Source: JACCZX01 sp963786295 (GTDB taxonomy: Bacteria; Pseudomonadota; Gammaproteobacteria; Burkholderiales; Burkholderiaceae_F). Taken from it: 64,000 nucleotides of DNA. The stretch is from NCBI GenBank assembly GCA_963786295.1, contig CAWAYV010000011.1, positions 1 through 64,000 on the forward strand. Direction: 5' to 3'. The notes below the pieces were generated by a model that searched no databases, was not told the DNA's origin, and worked only from the letters and a program-made list of their open reading frames with translations. Position 1 is the stretch's first letter. Each line of letters opens with the position of its first letter. Both the position numbers and the translations under genes were made by a program. This document shows, piece by piece, positions 18,807 through 29,518 of the stretch.

Positions 18807-19553
18807 ATGCCGATACAGGCTGTCGAACCGCAGAGGCTGTACCGCCGCATCGCCGAGCAGATTGCAAGACTGATAAAGCGCGGCGAATACAAGCCGGGCG
18901 ACCGACTGCCGCCGGAGCGCAACCTGGCCACGATGCTAAAAGTCAGTCGGCCGTCGGTGCGCGAAGCACTAATTGCGCTGGAGGTCGAAGGCTATGTCGA
19001 TGTGCGAGTGGGTTCGGGCGTCTATGTGGCGCGGCCAGGCGGGGCACGTGGAAAAGCAGTGCGCCTCGCGGCGGATTCGGGTCCGTTTGAGCTGATCAGT
19101 GCGCGTCGTCTCCTCGAATCAGAATGCGCTGCGCTGGCTGCCAAGAATGCGAGCCCCGCACAGATCAAGCGAATGCGCGCCGCTTTGCGCGCAATGATTC
19201 GCGACCGCAAGCGCAATGTGATGCCGCTTGAGAACGATCGTCGATTTCATTTGGAAATGGCGGAAGCCAGCGGCAACAGTGCGTTGGCGCTTGTCGTGCG
19301 CACACTTTGGGACCAGCGCACGGGACTCTTGTTTCTGCAACTCGAACACCACTTCGACACGCCCGATCTATGGGACGCCGCCATCGCGGAGCATGAGGCG
19401 GTGATGGTAGCGATCGAGGCGCACGACGGAACGAAAGCCCGCGCAACGATGCGCCGGCACATGGACGAGGCCGCGCGTCGCTTTCAGAAGAGCTGGACCG
19501 CAGGTCGTCGGGCGTCACGCAAGCGAGTTGGAGCTGGCAATGGCGCAGCCTGA
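18807..19553 (+). CDS. GntR-family regulator, FadR subfamily
   Basis: 248 residues. The N-terminal winged helix carries the GntR signature (LIKRGEYKPGDRLPPERNLA, then KVSRPSVREALIALEVEGYV, then GSGVYV). The C-terminal all-helical FCD effector domain holds the metal-ligand pattern (FELISARRLLE, DRRFHLEMAEASGN, EHEAVMVAIEAHD). ExuR/UxuR-like members respond to uronates or their derivatives. It is divergent from the SDR and overlaps the dctQ start, so it probably controls both the TRAP/uxaA operon and the SDR/FAH/dehydrogenase genes. Confidence 0.92.
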   Translation: MPIQAVEPQRLYRRIAEQIARLIKRGEYKPGDRLPPERNLATMLKVSRPSVREALIALEVEGYVDVRVGSGVYVARPGGARGKAVRLAADSGPFELISARRLLESECAALAAKNASPAQIKRMRAALRAMIRDRKRNVMPLENDRRFHLEMAEASGNSALALVVRTLWDQRTGLLFLQLEHHFDTPDLWDAAIAEHEAVMVAIEAHDGTKARATMRRHMDEAARRFQKSWTAGRRASRKRVGAGNGAA

Positions 19554-20133
19554 AAAGTCGAGGCCGACTGCTTTGGGTGACGCCGACGAGCACGTGCTGA
19601 CCGCGAGCGGTGAGTTCGACGTCCACGACGCGCCGATCGACATCAGTATCTACCGGTTCGAGGAATGGATCGCGTTTGTGTTCTTCTGGGCGCTGTCGTC
19701 CGTGATCTTTCTGCAGTTCTTTACACGCTACGCGCTGAACGACTCAGCGTCGTGGACTGAAGAGATCGCGCGCTATCTGCTGATCTGCACGACGTTCATC
19801 GGGGCGGCGATCGGCGTGCGCAAGAACAATCACATCCAGGTCGACTTCTTGTATCGCGTGTTGCCAGCACCACTGATGCGGGTCATGTCGATTTTCGTCG
19901 ATATCGCGCGCACGGCCTTTCTCGGCTACGCGACTTGGCTTACGTTCCAGCTGCTGATGCGAATCGGCGGACAGCAGATGTCGGTGGTCGACCTACCGAT
20001 CGGTCTCGTCTACAGCGTGGTGCTGGTGGGCTTCGCATTGATGACGTGGCGATCGATCGACGTCGCGATCGCCAACTGGCGACGCAAGGCGTCGGTGCTC
20101 GAAAAGCCGGAGCTGGCGGAGATCGCAACTTGA
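19540..20133 (+). CDS. dctQ: TRAP transporter small membrane subunit DctQ
   Basis: 198 residues with four hydrophobic helices. The DctQ hallmark follows the first helix (LQFFTRYALNDSASWTEEIARYLLI), then GVRKNNHIQVDF. The start at ATG 19540 has GGAG nine bases upstream and overlaps the end of gntR, implying coupled expression. It pairs with the DctM and DctP products in a sodium-driven organic-acid importer; neighbours suggest a uronate or aldarate substrate. Confidence 0.92.
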   Translation: MAQPEKSRPTALGDADEHVLTASGEFDVHDAPIDISIYRFEEWIAFVFFWALSSVIFLQFFTRYALNDSASWTEEIARYLLICTTFIGAAIGVRKNNHIQVDFLYRVLPAPLMRVMSIFVDIARTAFLGYATWLTFQLLMRIGGQQMSVVDLPIGLVYSVVLVGFALMTWRSIDVAIANWRRKASVLEKPELAEIAT

Positions 20134-20143
20134 AGGATTTCCG

Positions 20144-21549
20144 ATGAGCCCCGCCGGCTTCAAGTTGTTGTTCCTCGCACTAATGGGCTCCGGCATTCCG
20201 GTCGCGATCGCGATGGCGGGCTCATCGCTGATCTTTGTGATGGCCACGGGCCTGGTGCCCGACTTCGTCGTGATTCATCGGATGGTCAGCGGCATCGATT
20301 CGTTTCCGTTGCTTGCCGTGCCGTTTTTCATTCTGGCCGGCAACCTGATGAACTCCGCCGGCATTACCAACCGCATTTACAACTTCGCTCTTGCGCTGGT
20401 GGGCTGGCTGCGCGGCGGACTCGGACATGTCAACGTCGTCGGCTCGATGATCTTTGCCGGCATGTCGGGAACGGCGATCGCCGATGCGGCCGGGCTCGGA
20501 ACGATCGAGATCAAGGCGATGAAGGACCACGGCTACAACCTCGAGTTTGCGGTGGGCGTCACGGCGGCGTCGGCAACGCTGGGGCCGATCATCCCGCCGT
20601 CGTTGCCGTTCGTGATCTATGCGATGTTCGCCAACGTCTCGGTCGGCGCGCTGTTTCTGGCGGGCATCCTGCCCGGTGTCGTGATGGCGTTGTTAATGAT
20701 GGCGACCGTCGCGTTCTTCGCGCACAAGAACAAGTGGGGCGGCGACATCGCGTTCGAATGGAAGCGCATCGGCAAGGCGCTGCTCGAGCTGGCGATCGTC
20801 GCCGGATTTCCGATCGCGATCTGGCTTGCGACGCAACAAGGAACGGATCCGGTATGGACCGTCGTTGATCGGCCTTGTATTGCTGCTGGCGGCTGATCGC
20901 TACTTTCGCTTCAACGCTGTGCTTCCGATCATGACACCGGTGCTGCTGATCGGCGGCATGACCAGCGGGGTATTCACCGCGACCGAGGGCGCCATTGCCG
21001 CGTGCGTGTGGTCACTGTTCCTCGGCGTCGCGTGGTTTCACACGCTGAACTGGAAAATGCTGATCAAGGTGTCGATGGACACGATCGAGACGACGGCCAC
21101 CGTGTTGTTCATTGTGGCAGCGGCTTCGATATTCGGCTGGATGCTGACGGTCACGAAGACGACCGAGGCTGATCGCTGGCTGGGTGCTCGCCTTCACGCA
21201 GGAACCCTGGGTATTTCTGCTGCTGGCCAACGGCTTGATGCTGTTCGTCGGCTGCTTTCTGGAACCGGTGGCAGCGATTACGATTCTGGTCCCGGTGCTG
21301 ATGCCGATCGTCCTTAAGCTCGGGATTGACCCGGTGCATTTTGGGCTGATCATGGTGCTTAATCTGATGATCGGCCTGCTGCATCCGCCGATGGGGTTGG
21401 TGCTGTACGTTCTGGCGCGCGTGGCCAAACTGTCGATCGAGCGCACGACGATGGCGATCCTGCCGTGGCTGGTGCCGCTGCTGATCAGCCTGGCGCTGGT
21501 GACGTACGTGCCGATCATCAGCCTGTGGTTGCCGCGGCTGGCAATGTAA
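20144..21549 (+). CDS. dctM: TRAP transporter large permease DctM (frameshifted)
   Basis: Large sodium-coupled permease, about 468 residues when reconstructed, with about 12 membrane segments. Family blocks are AVPFFILAGNLMNSAGIT, SMIFAGMSGTAIADAAGLG, GPIIPPSLPFVIYAM and, near the end, FGLIMVLNLMIGLLHPPMG. Two surplus bases break it: T at 20865-20866 (GTTG for GTG) and G at 21167-21168 (GAGGCTG for GAGCTG). Skipping them gives VVIGLVLLLAADRYF and TTELIAGWVLAFTQEPW. Confidence 0.92.
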
Positions 21550-21559
21550 GGAAGAAAGA

Positions 21560-23116
21560 ATGTTGCAGGAAGTCCCGCTGGTACTAAGACTCAACCCCGC
21601 CGATGACGTCGTCATCGCGCGGCGTCAGCTCGTCTCCGGCACGTTGGTCAAGAGTGAAGGCGTGACGGTCATCGGTCTGGTGCCGCCCGGCCACAAGCTG
21701 GCCACGCGCGCGATCGCCGCAGGCTCACCGGTGCGCCGTTACAACCAGATCATCGGATTTGCGACGCGCGACATTCGGGCCGGCGAACACGTGCACTTGC
21801 ACAACATGGGAATTGGCAGCGAGCACGGCGCCAATGTGGGTGGCGCGGCGCGCGACTATGCGTTCTGCGCCGATGTAAAGCCGGTGACGATGGCCAACCC
21901 GCCGGCGACGTTTCTGGGCATCGTGCGCGATGACGGCCGAGTCGCAACGCGCAACTATGTCGCGATCATCTCGAGCGTCAATTGTTCGGCGACCGTCTCG
22001 CGCGCGATTGCGGATCAGTTCCGCACCGATATCCGACCGGAAGCGCTCGCCGATTATCCAAACATCGACGGTGTGATCGCGCTGACGCATGGCACCGGCT
22101 GCGGCATGGACATGGGCGAGAGCATGGATGTGCTGCGCCGGACGATGGCAGGCTACGCGCGCCATCCGAATATTGCGGCGACGATCTTTATCGGCCTCGG
22201 TTGCGAGGCGAACCAGATCACGTCGTTGCTTGGCGCCGAAGGTTTGAAGGAAAGTGATCGGCTGGCGCGCTACAACATGCAGGACGTCGGCGGCACCGCA
22301 AAGGCGATCGAGCGTGGTGTCGCGATCGTCAGGGAAATGTTGCCGGCGGCCAATCGTGTCGTCAGGACACAGGTACCGGCAAGTCATCTGATGCTGGGTC
22401 TGCAATGCGGCGGCTCGGACGGCTACTCGGGCATCACCGCCAATCCGGCGCTGGGCAATGCGGTCGATCGTCTGGTCTCGCACGGCGGCACCGCCATACT
22501 GTCCGAGACTCCGGAAATTTATGGTGCCGAGCACCTGTTAACGCGCCGTGCGATCTCGCGCGAGGTCGGCGAAAAACTGATCAACCGCATCAAATGGTGG
22601 GAGGACTACACCGCGCGCAATCACGGCGAGATGAACAACAATCCGTCACCCGGCAACAAGGCCGGCGGATTGACGACGATCCTTGAGAAGTCGCTGGGAG
22701 CGGTCGCCAAAGGCGGCACGACGAACCTGGTTGACGTTTTTGAATACGCGCAGCCGGTGACCGCGAAGGGTTTCGTTTATATGGATACGCCGGGCTACGA
22801 CCCGGTGTCGGCCACAGGACAGGTAGCAGGCGGCGCCAACATGATCTTGTTCACGACCGGCCGCGGTTCGGCGTATGGTTGCGCGCCGTCGCCGTCACTG
22901 AAACTGTCGACCAATACCGAACTGTGGCAGCGGCAGCAGGAAGACATCGATCTGAACTGCGGCGAGATCGCCGACGGTGCGGCGACGATTGAAGAGATCG
23001 GCGAGCGGCTCTTCAAGTTGATTCTTGCGACTGCATCGGGCGAAAAGACAAAGAGCGAACGCTTTGGCTATGGCCAGAGCGAGTTCATTCCATGGCAGCT
23101 GGGCGCGACGATGTAG
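21560..23116 (+). CDS. uxaA: Altronate dehydratase, UxaA family
   Basis: 518 residues with an N-terminal SAF domain and C-terminal UxaA/GarD catalytic domain in one intact chain. Motifs include DDGRVATRNYVAIISSVNCSA, TGCGMDMGE, LGLQCGGSDGYSGITANPA, NNNPSPGNKAGGLTTILEKS and LFTTGRGSAYG. UxaA-type enzymes dehydrate D-altronate to 2-keto-3-deoxygluconate; some homologues act on other aldonates or aldarates. It sits inside the TRAP operon between dctM and dctP, indicating that the imported acid is its substrate or precursor. Confidence 0.88.
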   Translation: MLQEVPLVLRLNPADDVVIARRQLVSGTLVKSEGVTVIGLVPPGHKLATRAIAAGSPVRRYNQIIGFATRDIRAGEHVHLHNMGIGSEHGANVGGAARDYAFCADVKPVTMANPPATFLGIVRDDGRVATRNYVAIISSVNCSATVSRAIADQFRTDIRPEALADYPNIDGVIALTHGTGCGMDMGESMDVLRRTMAGYARHPNIAATIFIGLGCEANQITSLLGAEGLKESDRLARYNMQDVGGTAKAIERGVAIVREMLPAANRVVRTQVPASHLMLGLQCGGSDGYSGITANPALGNAVDRLVSHGGTAILSETPEIYGAEHLLTRRAISREVGEKLINRIKWWEDYTARNHGEMNNNPSPGNKAGGLTTILEKSLGAVAKGGTTNLVDVFEYAQPVTAKGFVYMDTPGYDPVSATGQVAGGANMILFTTGRGSAYGCAPSPSLKLSTNTELWQRQQEDIDLNCGEIADGAATIEEIGERLFKLILATASGEKTKSERFGYGQSEFIPWQLGATM

Positions 23117-23162
23117 CGCTCGGCCGTTGTTCTACGCAGACCCATTACATCCAGGAGGAGAC

Positions 23163-24144
23163 ATGAAGTTGAACATTAGAAAACTCACCATCGCCGCAGC
23201 GTTGTCGCTGATCGCGCTCGGCACCGCGCATGCGCAGACCAAGCTCAAGTGGGCGCACGTGTACGAAATCAGCGAGCCGTATCACACCGCCGCGGTGTGG
23301 GCGGCGAGCAGAGATCGCCAAGCGCACCAACAATCGCTACACGGTCGAGGTGTTTCCCGGCGTCGACGCTCGGCAAGGAAACCGACATCAATCAGGGACT
23401 GACGCTCGGCACGGTCGACATCATCTACACGGGGCAGTTGTTCGCCGGCCGCACCTACGGCCCGCTCGCGATCGGCGGCGCGCCGTTCATGTTTCGCGAC
23501 TTCAATCACTGGAAGGCGTTCTCGACCAGCCCGCTTGTTCGCCGAACTGGCCGAAGGCTATCGGCAGAAGAGCGGCGGCCACAAAGTGCTGGCGATCACT
23601 TACTACGGCGAGCGTCACGTGACGTCGAACAAGGCGATCAACAAGCCGGAAGACATGAAAGGGCTGAAGATCCGCGTGCCGGATGCACCGCTGTACACGA
23701 TGTTTCCGCGCGCGGTCGGCGCCAATCCGACACCGATCGCCTTCGCGGAGGTGTATCTCGCGCTGCAAAACGGCACCGTCGACGCGCAGGAGAACCCGCT
23801 GCCGACGATCGACGCGAAAAAGTTCTACGAAGTGCAGAAGTACATCGTGCTGACGGGCCACATCACCGATGCGCTGCTGACGATCGTCGGCGAGCCGACC
23901 TGGAACAAGCTGTCGGATGCCGACAAGGCGATCTTCGATGCGGTGCTGAAGGAAGCTGCAGCGCGCGCGACGGCGCAGATCATCGAGATCGAGAAGAGGC
24001 CTCGGCGCCGAGTTCAAGAAGAAGGGCAAGGAAGTCGTTGCGGTCAACCGCGCTCCGTTCCGCGAAGCGACGATGAAGATGCACAACGGGCCGGACGCGA
24101 CGTGGCCGAAGGAGGTTTACGACAAGCTGCAAGCGATCAAGTAA
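23163..24144 (+). CDS. dctP: TRAP transporter solute-binding protein DctP (four frame lesions)
   Basis: Periplasmic receptor. The start at 23163 follows AGGAGGAGAC and gives a Sec signal (IAAALSLIALGTAHAQ). The body has the DctP pattern: GKETDINQGLTLGTVDI, SNKAINKPEDMKGLKIRVP and VYLALQNGTVDAQENPLPTI, where the conserved Arg in KIRVP binds the substrate carboxylate. Four surplus bases interrupt it near 23310, 23359, 23535 and 23998. The reconstructed length is about 325 residues. It is the densest lesion cluster in the window, so true pseudogenisation is possible, but each lesion is a single base. Confidence 0.88.
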
Positions 24145-24160
24145 GCAGTCGGCGTGATCG

Positions 24161-24183
24161 GCGGCTCTGCGGAGCCGCTTTTT
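24161..24183 (+). terminator. Rho-independent terminator after dctP
   Basis: A 7-bp GC stem (GCGGCTC with GAGCCGC), loop TGCG, then five T. It lies 16 bp after the dctP stop and closes the TRAP operon before the histidine kinase gene. Confidence 0.88.
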
Positions 24184-24210
24184 CGTGCGAGCAGCGTTAA
24201 GGGCGCGCCT

Positions 24211-26390
24211 ATGGGAGCGATCAAAGAAGATCTCGATACGCGCAGCCGCGAGCTTGCCGAAGCATTCGATCAGCAGGCAGCAACCGCCGAGATCCTGCGC
24301 GTCATCTCGCGCTCACCGGCCGACCTGCAGCCGGTGTTCGACACCATCCTCGCCAATGCACTGCGGCTTTGCGATGCAAACTGGGCTTTCGTCGTGCGCC
24401 ACCAGGACGGATGGCTGTCGCTGGCCGCGCGCACCGATTGCACGCATGAGTTCGCCGAGTACCTCGCCGCGGGCTTCCCGGTCGATCGTGAGACAACCAT
24501 CGGTCGCGCGGCTCTGGAGCGCAAGCCGGTACAAGTGCTCGACTTCATGGCCGAGCCCGGAATGCGCGTGACTCCGGCGCATCGGAGCGAATCTGTGCGC
24601 ACAGTCCTGGCTGTGCCGCTGCTTCGCGAAGACCGGTTGCTCGGCGTCATTGCTCTGAGACGGCGCGAGGTGCGGGCGTTTTCAGAGAAGCAGATCGCTT
24701 TGTTGCAGACCTTTGCCGATCAGGCCGTGATCGCGATCGAGAACGTTCGGCTCTTCAGCGAACTGGAGGCGCGCAACCGGGCGCTGACCGACGCGCTCGA
24801 GCAGCAGACCGCGACGAGCGAGATCCTGCGCGTGATCAGCCAATCGCCGACCGACGTGCAACCGGTGTTCGATACGATCGTGGCCGCCGCGCTGAAGCTG
24901 TGCGCTGCCAGTTCCTCCAATGTCGTGACGTTCGACGGCGAGCTGATCCATGTTGCCGCCCTCGCGACGGTGAGTCCGGAAGGCGCGGATGCCTCGCGCC
25001 GACACTTCGGCAGCTATCCGAAGCGACCGAGTCGCGATACCGCGAACACCCGTGCGATCCTGACGTGCAGTGTCGTCTCGATCCCGGACGTTCTGGAGGA
25101 CAGCGACTATGCAGGCGGCGCGACCGCCGCTGCCGCGGGATACCGAAGCATCTTGTCGGTTCCGCTGATGCGCGAGGCGAGCCCGATCGGTGCCATCACG
25201 GTGGCTCGGCCCGAGCCGGGCGCTTTCCCCGAGCAGCAGCTGGCGCTCCTGCAGACTTTTGCCGATCAGGCAGTGATCGCGATCGAGAACGTTCGGCTCT
25301 TCAAGGAGCTCGACGCGCGCAACCGCGAACTGACCGAAGCGCTCGAGCAACAGACCGCCACCAGCGAGATCCTGCGCGTCCTCTCGCGTTCGCCGACCGA
25401 CGCCCAACCGGTGTTCGACACAATCGCGGCGGCGGCGATGAAGTTATGCGATGCCAGTTCGGCGAACGTGTGGACGTTTGACGGCAAGTTGATCCATGTC
25501 GCAGCCATGAAAATGCTCCATCCCGAAGCTGCAGAAGCGCTTTGCCGGCTGTACCCGCGGCCGCCCGATCGGAGCGTGGTAGCTAGCCGAGCAATCCTCG
25601 CGCGCAGCGTAGTCGCCATTCATGACTTGCAGGAGGCGGACGCGGACTATGCGCTCAAGCCAAAGAGTGCCGCGCGATGGGGCCTCCGCAGCGCAGTTGG
25701 CATTCCCTTGATGCGCGAAGGCGAACCGATCGGCGCTATCGCCGTCGCTCGGCGCGAACCTGGCGCGTTTCCGGAAAGACAGCTTGCGCTTCTGCAAACT
25801 TTTGCTGATCAGGCGGTGATTGCGATCGAGAACGTTCGGCTCTTCAGCGAACTGGAGACGCGCAACCGGGAACTGAGCGAAGCGCTCGAGCAACAGACCG
25901 CCACCAGCGAGATCCTGCGCGTCCTCTCGCGTTCGCCGACCGACGCCCAACCGGTGTTCGACGCGATCGCGGCCGCCGCGCTGAAATTGTGCGACGCCAA
26001 CTCGGCGAACGTGTTCACGTTTGACGGCGCATTGCTCCATCTGGTGGCGATAGCGGGAACCAGTCCCGAAGGGATGGAAGCCATAAGGCAGCTTTGGCCG
26101 CGGCCGCTTGATCGTGGTACCGCAGCCAGCCGGGCCGTGCTGTCGCGCAGCGTCGCCGCCATTCACGATACGCATTTGGATCCAGACTTTGCGCTGAAGA
26201 GTCTTGCGCAATGGGGTTTCCGCAGCATATTGGGCATTCCGCTGATGCGCGAGGACAAGTCCGTGGGCGCCATCGCTGTCGGCCGGAGCGTCGCAGGCCC
26301 GTTTCCCGAAAAGCAGATCGCTTTGCTGCAGACCTTTGCCGATCAGGCGGTGATCGCGATCGAGAACGTTCGGCTCTTCAAGGAACTCGA
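24211..26390 (+). repeat. Four tandem GAF-coding repeats, about 540 bp each
   Basis: The same DNA block (GCCGATCAGGC, then GAGAACGTTCGGCTCTTC) recurs at 24715, 25261, 25804 (one mismatch) and 26338, with periods of 546, 543 and 534 bp. Near-identical ends suggest recent internal duplication or gene conversion. Confidence 0.85.
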
Positions 26391-27658
26391 GGCGCGCACG
26401 ACCGAGCTCACGCAGTCAGTCGGAGAACTGCAGGCACTGGGCGAGGTCGGCCAGGCCGTCAGTTCGACGCTCGACCTGGAAACCGTATTGAGCACGATCG
26501 TCGCGCGCGCCACGCAGCTTGCCGGCATGGACGGTGGCTCCATTTACGAGTACGAGGAGGCTCGTGAGGAGTTCCGCCTGCACACGGCGCACAGACTGCC
26601 GGATGAACTGATCGAGGCGCTCCGGTCGAGGCCCGTGCCGAAGGGAGAAGGCGCGATCGGGCAATTGGCAGTGACCGGCCAGCCGGTAGCGATACGCGAG
26701 ATCATGGACGAGGGCATCTACCAGAGCCAGGTCCGCGAGATCCTTGCTCCGCCATGGTTATCGGTCGCTGCTCGCAGTACCGCTGCTGCGCGAGGACCGC
26801 CTGCTCGGCGGGCTGGTCGTCAACCGGAAAAGCGCGGGTGAGTTCGCGCCGCGCGTGATCGATCTCTTGAAGACCTTCGCAACGCAGTCCGCGTTGGCCA
26901 TCCAGAATGCGCGGCTGTTCCGCGAGATCGAAGACAAGAGCCGGCAGCTCGAAATCGCAAGCCGGCAAAAGAGCGCGTTCCTTGCCAACATGTCGCACGA
27001 GCTGCGCACGCCGTTGAACGCGATCATCGGGTTCACGCGCATCGTGATGCGCCGCTCGCAGGAGCAGCTCGAGCCGAAACAGTTCGAGAATCTGGAGAAG
27101 ATCCTGACGAGCGGACAGCAACTGCTCGCGCTGATCAACACCATTCTCGACCTCGCGAAGGTGGAAGCCGGACGCGTCGAGGTGAACCCTGCAGAGATTC
27201 AGCCGGCGCTGCTGCTGGAACAGTGCATGCGGACGGTCGAGCCGCTGATCAAGGAGCCTGTGACACTGGTCAAAGGGTTCGACGGCGAACTGCCGCTGAT
27301 GCTCGTCGATGAAGAAATGCTGCGGCAGATCATCCTCAATCTGCTGAGCAATGCCGCCAAGTTCACGGCGCGCGGCAACATCCACGTCCGCGCGCGCGCC
27401 GACGATGGCACCGTCGAGATTGCGGTGGCCGACACGGGGATCGGCATTGCCGCCGACAAGCTGGAATCGATCTTCGAGGAGTTCGAGCAGGCCGACGCCA
27501 GCAGTACGCGCGTGCACGGCGGTACCGGACTCGGTCTCACTATCGCTCGGCGTCTCGCGCGGCTGATGGGCGGCGACGTCTGCGTCGAGAGCACGCCGAG
27601 CGTCGGATCGACATTCACGCTGACGCTGCCGGTCCGCTACCGGCCATCGCGAACATGA
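24211..27658 (+). CDS. Soluble histidine kinase with five GAF domains (frameshifted)
   Basis: Reconstructed length about 1150 residues, with no membrane segment. Four similar GAF modules (about residues 30-188, 189-370, 371-552 and 553-730) are each linked by a coiled segment such as EALEQQTATSEILRV, followed by a divergent fifth GAF (about 735-905). Then come HisKA with the phospho-acceptor His (NMSHELRTPLNAIIGFTR) and HATPase (NLLSNAAKFT, DTGIGI, GGTGLGLTIARRL). A surplus T at 26744-26745 (CTTG for CTG) splits the fifth GAF. The ligand is unknown. The stop overlaps the next gene, so it probably signals to the receiver and NtrC-type proteins downstream. Confidence 0.9.
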
Positions 27659-28017
27659 AGACCATCCTGATCGTCGAGGACATTGAACTGAATCGCGAAC
27701 TGCTGGCGCAGCTTCTCGAGGATGACCATCGTCTGGTGTTCGCCGAAGATGGCGTGGCCGCGCTCGAACGCGCTGCCGAGACTCGTCCCGACCTGATACT
27801 GATGGATCTGTCGCTGCCGCGTATGGACGGCTGGGAAGCCACGCGCCGGCTCAAGGCTGACCCGGCGATGGCCGGCATTCCGGTGATCGTGCTGTCGGCC
27901 CGCGCCATGAACGGCGACGAAGACCGCGCGCGGGCCAGCGGCTGCGATGACTTCCTGACCAAGCCGATCGACGAGACCCTGTTGTTCCAGACACTGGCGA
28001 GGCATCTTGGCAACTGA
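27655..28017 (+). CDS. Single-domain response regulator (CheY/DivK-like)
   Basis: 120-residue stand-alone receiver. It shows the acidic pair (LIVEDIELNR), phospho-acceptor Asp (LILMDLSLPRMDGWEA), Thr/Ser switch position (VLSARAM) and Lys (FLTKPID). It overlaps the kinase stop by 4 bp and the next regulator start by about 11 bp, so the three genes form one signalling operon. It may act as a phosphate relay or sink between kinase and activator (inference). Confidence 0.93.
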   Translation: MKTILIVEDIELNRELLAQLLEDDHRLVFAEDGVAALERAAETRPDLILMDLSLPRMDGWEATRRLKADPAMAGIPVIVLSARAMNGDEDRARASGCDDFLTKPIDETLLFQTLARHLGN

Positions 28018-29396
28018 CGCGGGCACGGTGCTGATCGTCGACGACGAGCCCTTGAACGTCGACCTGCTCGAGCAGGAACTTGCCGCCGCCGGTTATCGGA
28101 CCATCGCCGCGCAAAGTGGAGAAGACGCTCTCGCTGCTGGCGGCGAAGAGCAAGCCGGATCTGATCCTGCTCGATGTGATGATGCCCGGCATCGACGGCT
28201 ACGAAACCTGCAAGAGGATGAGAGCCGGCGTAACGACGCGCATGATCCCGGTCATTTTCCTGACCGCGCTCAGCGACACGTTCGACAAGGTGCGCGCATT
28301 CCGCCTCGGCGCGGTGGACTACGTCACCAAGCCATTCGAGACCGAGGAATTGCTCGCGCGCGTCGGTGCCCACATTGCCTTGCGGCGTGAGATCGAAGCC
28401 CATGGCAGATCGAAAGCCACGATTCACCTGCTGGTTGAGGAAATCCGAGCCGATCGCGATTCAATGATCGGTGAATCGCCCGCACTGCGGCGTGTGCGGG
28501 AGTTGATCGCGCAAGTCGCTCCGACCGACAGCACGGTGCTGATTCAGGGGGAAACGGGCACCGGCAAGGAACTGGTCGCGCGCGCGATTCATGAGAACAG
28601 TGCGCGCCGCGACCGGCCGCTCATCAAGATCAACTGCGCCGCGCTGCCGCGCGAACTGGTCGAGAGCGAACTCTTCGGGCACGAGAAGGGCGCTTTCACC
28701 GGCGCGATCCAGCAACGCCGCGGCCGCTTCGAGCTGGCGGACGGCGGCACTTTGTTCCTCGACGAGGTAGGTGAACTGCCGCCCGAGGCACAGGCGAAGC
28801 TGCTGCGTGTGCTGCAGGAACGCGAGTTCGAACGCATCGGCGGTACGCGCAGCCTGCGCGTCGATGTGCGTGTGATCGCCGCGACGAATCGCGACTTGCA
28901 CGCCGAGGCCAGCGCGTCCCGCTTCCGCACCGATCTGTACTTTCGTCTGAACGTCTTTCCGATCGCGCTGCCGCCGTTGCGTGAGCGACGTGAAGACATC
29001 CCGCACCTGCTAAGGCACTTTGCAGCGAAGACGGCACGCAGACTCGGTCGTGCGATAGACGGAATTTCTCCGACATTCATCGAGCGCGCGAGCGCGTACG
29101 ACTGGCCAGGCAACATTCGTGAGCTCGAGAATTTGGTCGAGCGCACGCTGATCATGTCGAATGGCGGGACATTGGATACGAACGAGCTTTTGGCATCGCC
29201 AATGGCCGCGGTGACCGCCGCGCCGCAACCCGCCAACGCTTCATTGCAGGAAGTTGAACGCACCCATATCCGCCGCGTGCTCGAGAGCACGCGATGGAAG
29301 ATCGAGGGCGATCTCGGTGCTGCTCGAATACTCGGCCTAAACCCGAGCACATTGCGCGGCCGTATGCGCAAGCTCGGCATTCGCAACGCGTCCTAG
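28007..29396 (+). CDS. NtrC-type sigma-54 activator (receiver, AAA+, Fis HTH; frameshifted)
   Basis: Reconstructed length about 460 residues. Receiver: VLIVDDEPLNVDLL, phospho-Asp in LILLDVMMPGIDGYE and Lys in YVTKPFE. AAA+ domain: Walker A GETGTGKELVARAIH, the sigma-54-contact loop ESELFGHEKGAFTGA, Walker B GGTLFLDEVGELP and arginine-finger region FRTDLYFRLNVFPI. A C-terminal Fis-type HTH follows (DLGAARILGLNPSTLRGRM). One surplus base near 28120-28128 shifts the frame in the receiver. The start is TTG at 28007 (GTG at 28028 is an alternative). It activates RNA polymerase-sigma-54 promoters; a candidate lies at 29519. Confidence 0.92.
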
Positions 29397-29518
29397 CCCA
29401 CCGTATTCGACGGGCCGCGCCCGTCGAGTTTGACGGCTCCGTCGCATTTGGCGGAGCATCGCTGCGCGGTTGTTTAGCTAACCCGCTGATCCTCCTAGTT
29501 TTTTCCCAAGAGATCGTC

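Noticed and set aside
23310..24000. Phase-variable switching of dctP
   Set aside because: The four lesions are not in a shared homopolymer or repeat tract, which phase variation would need.
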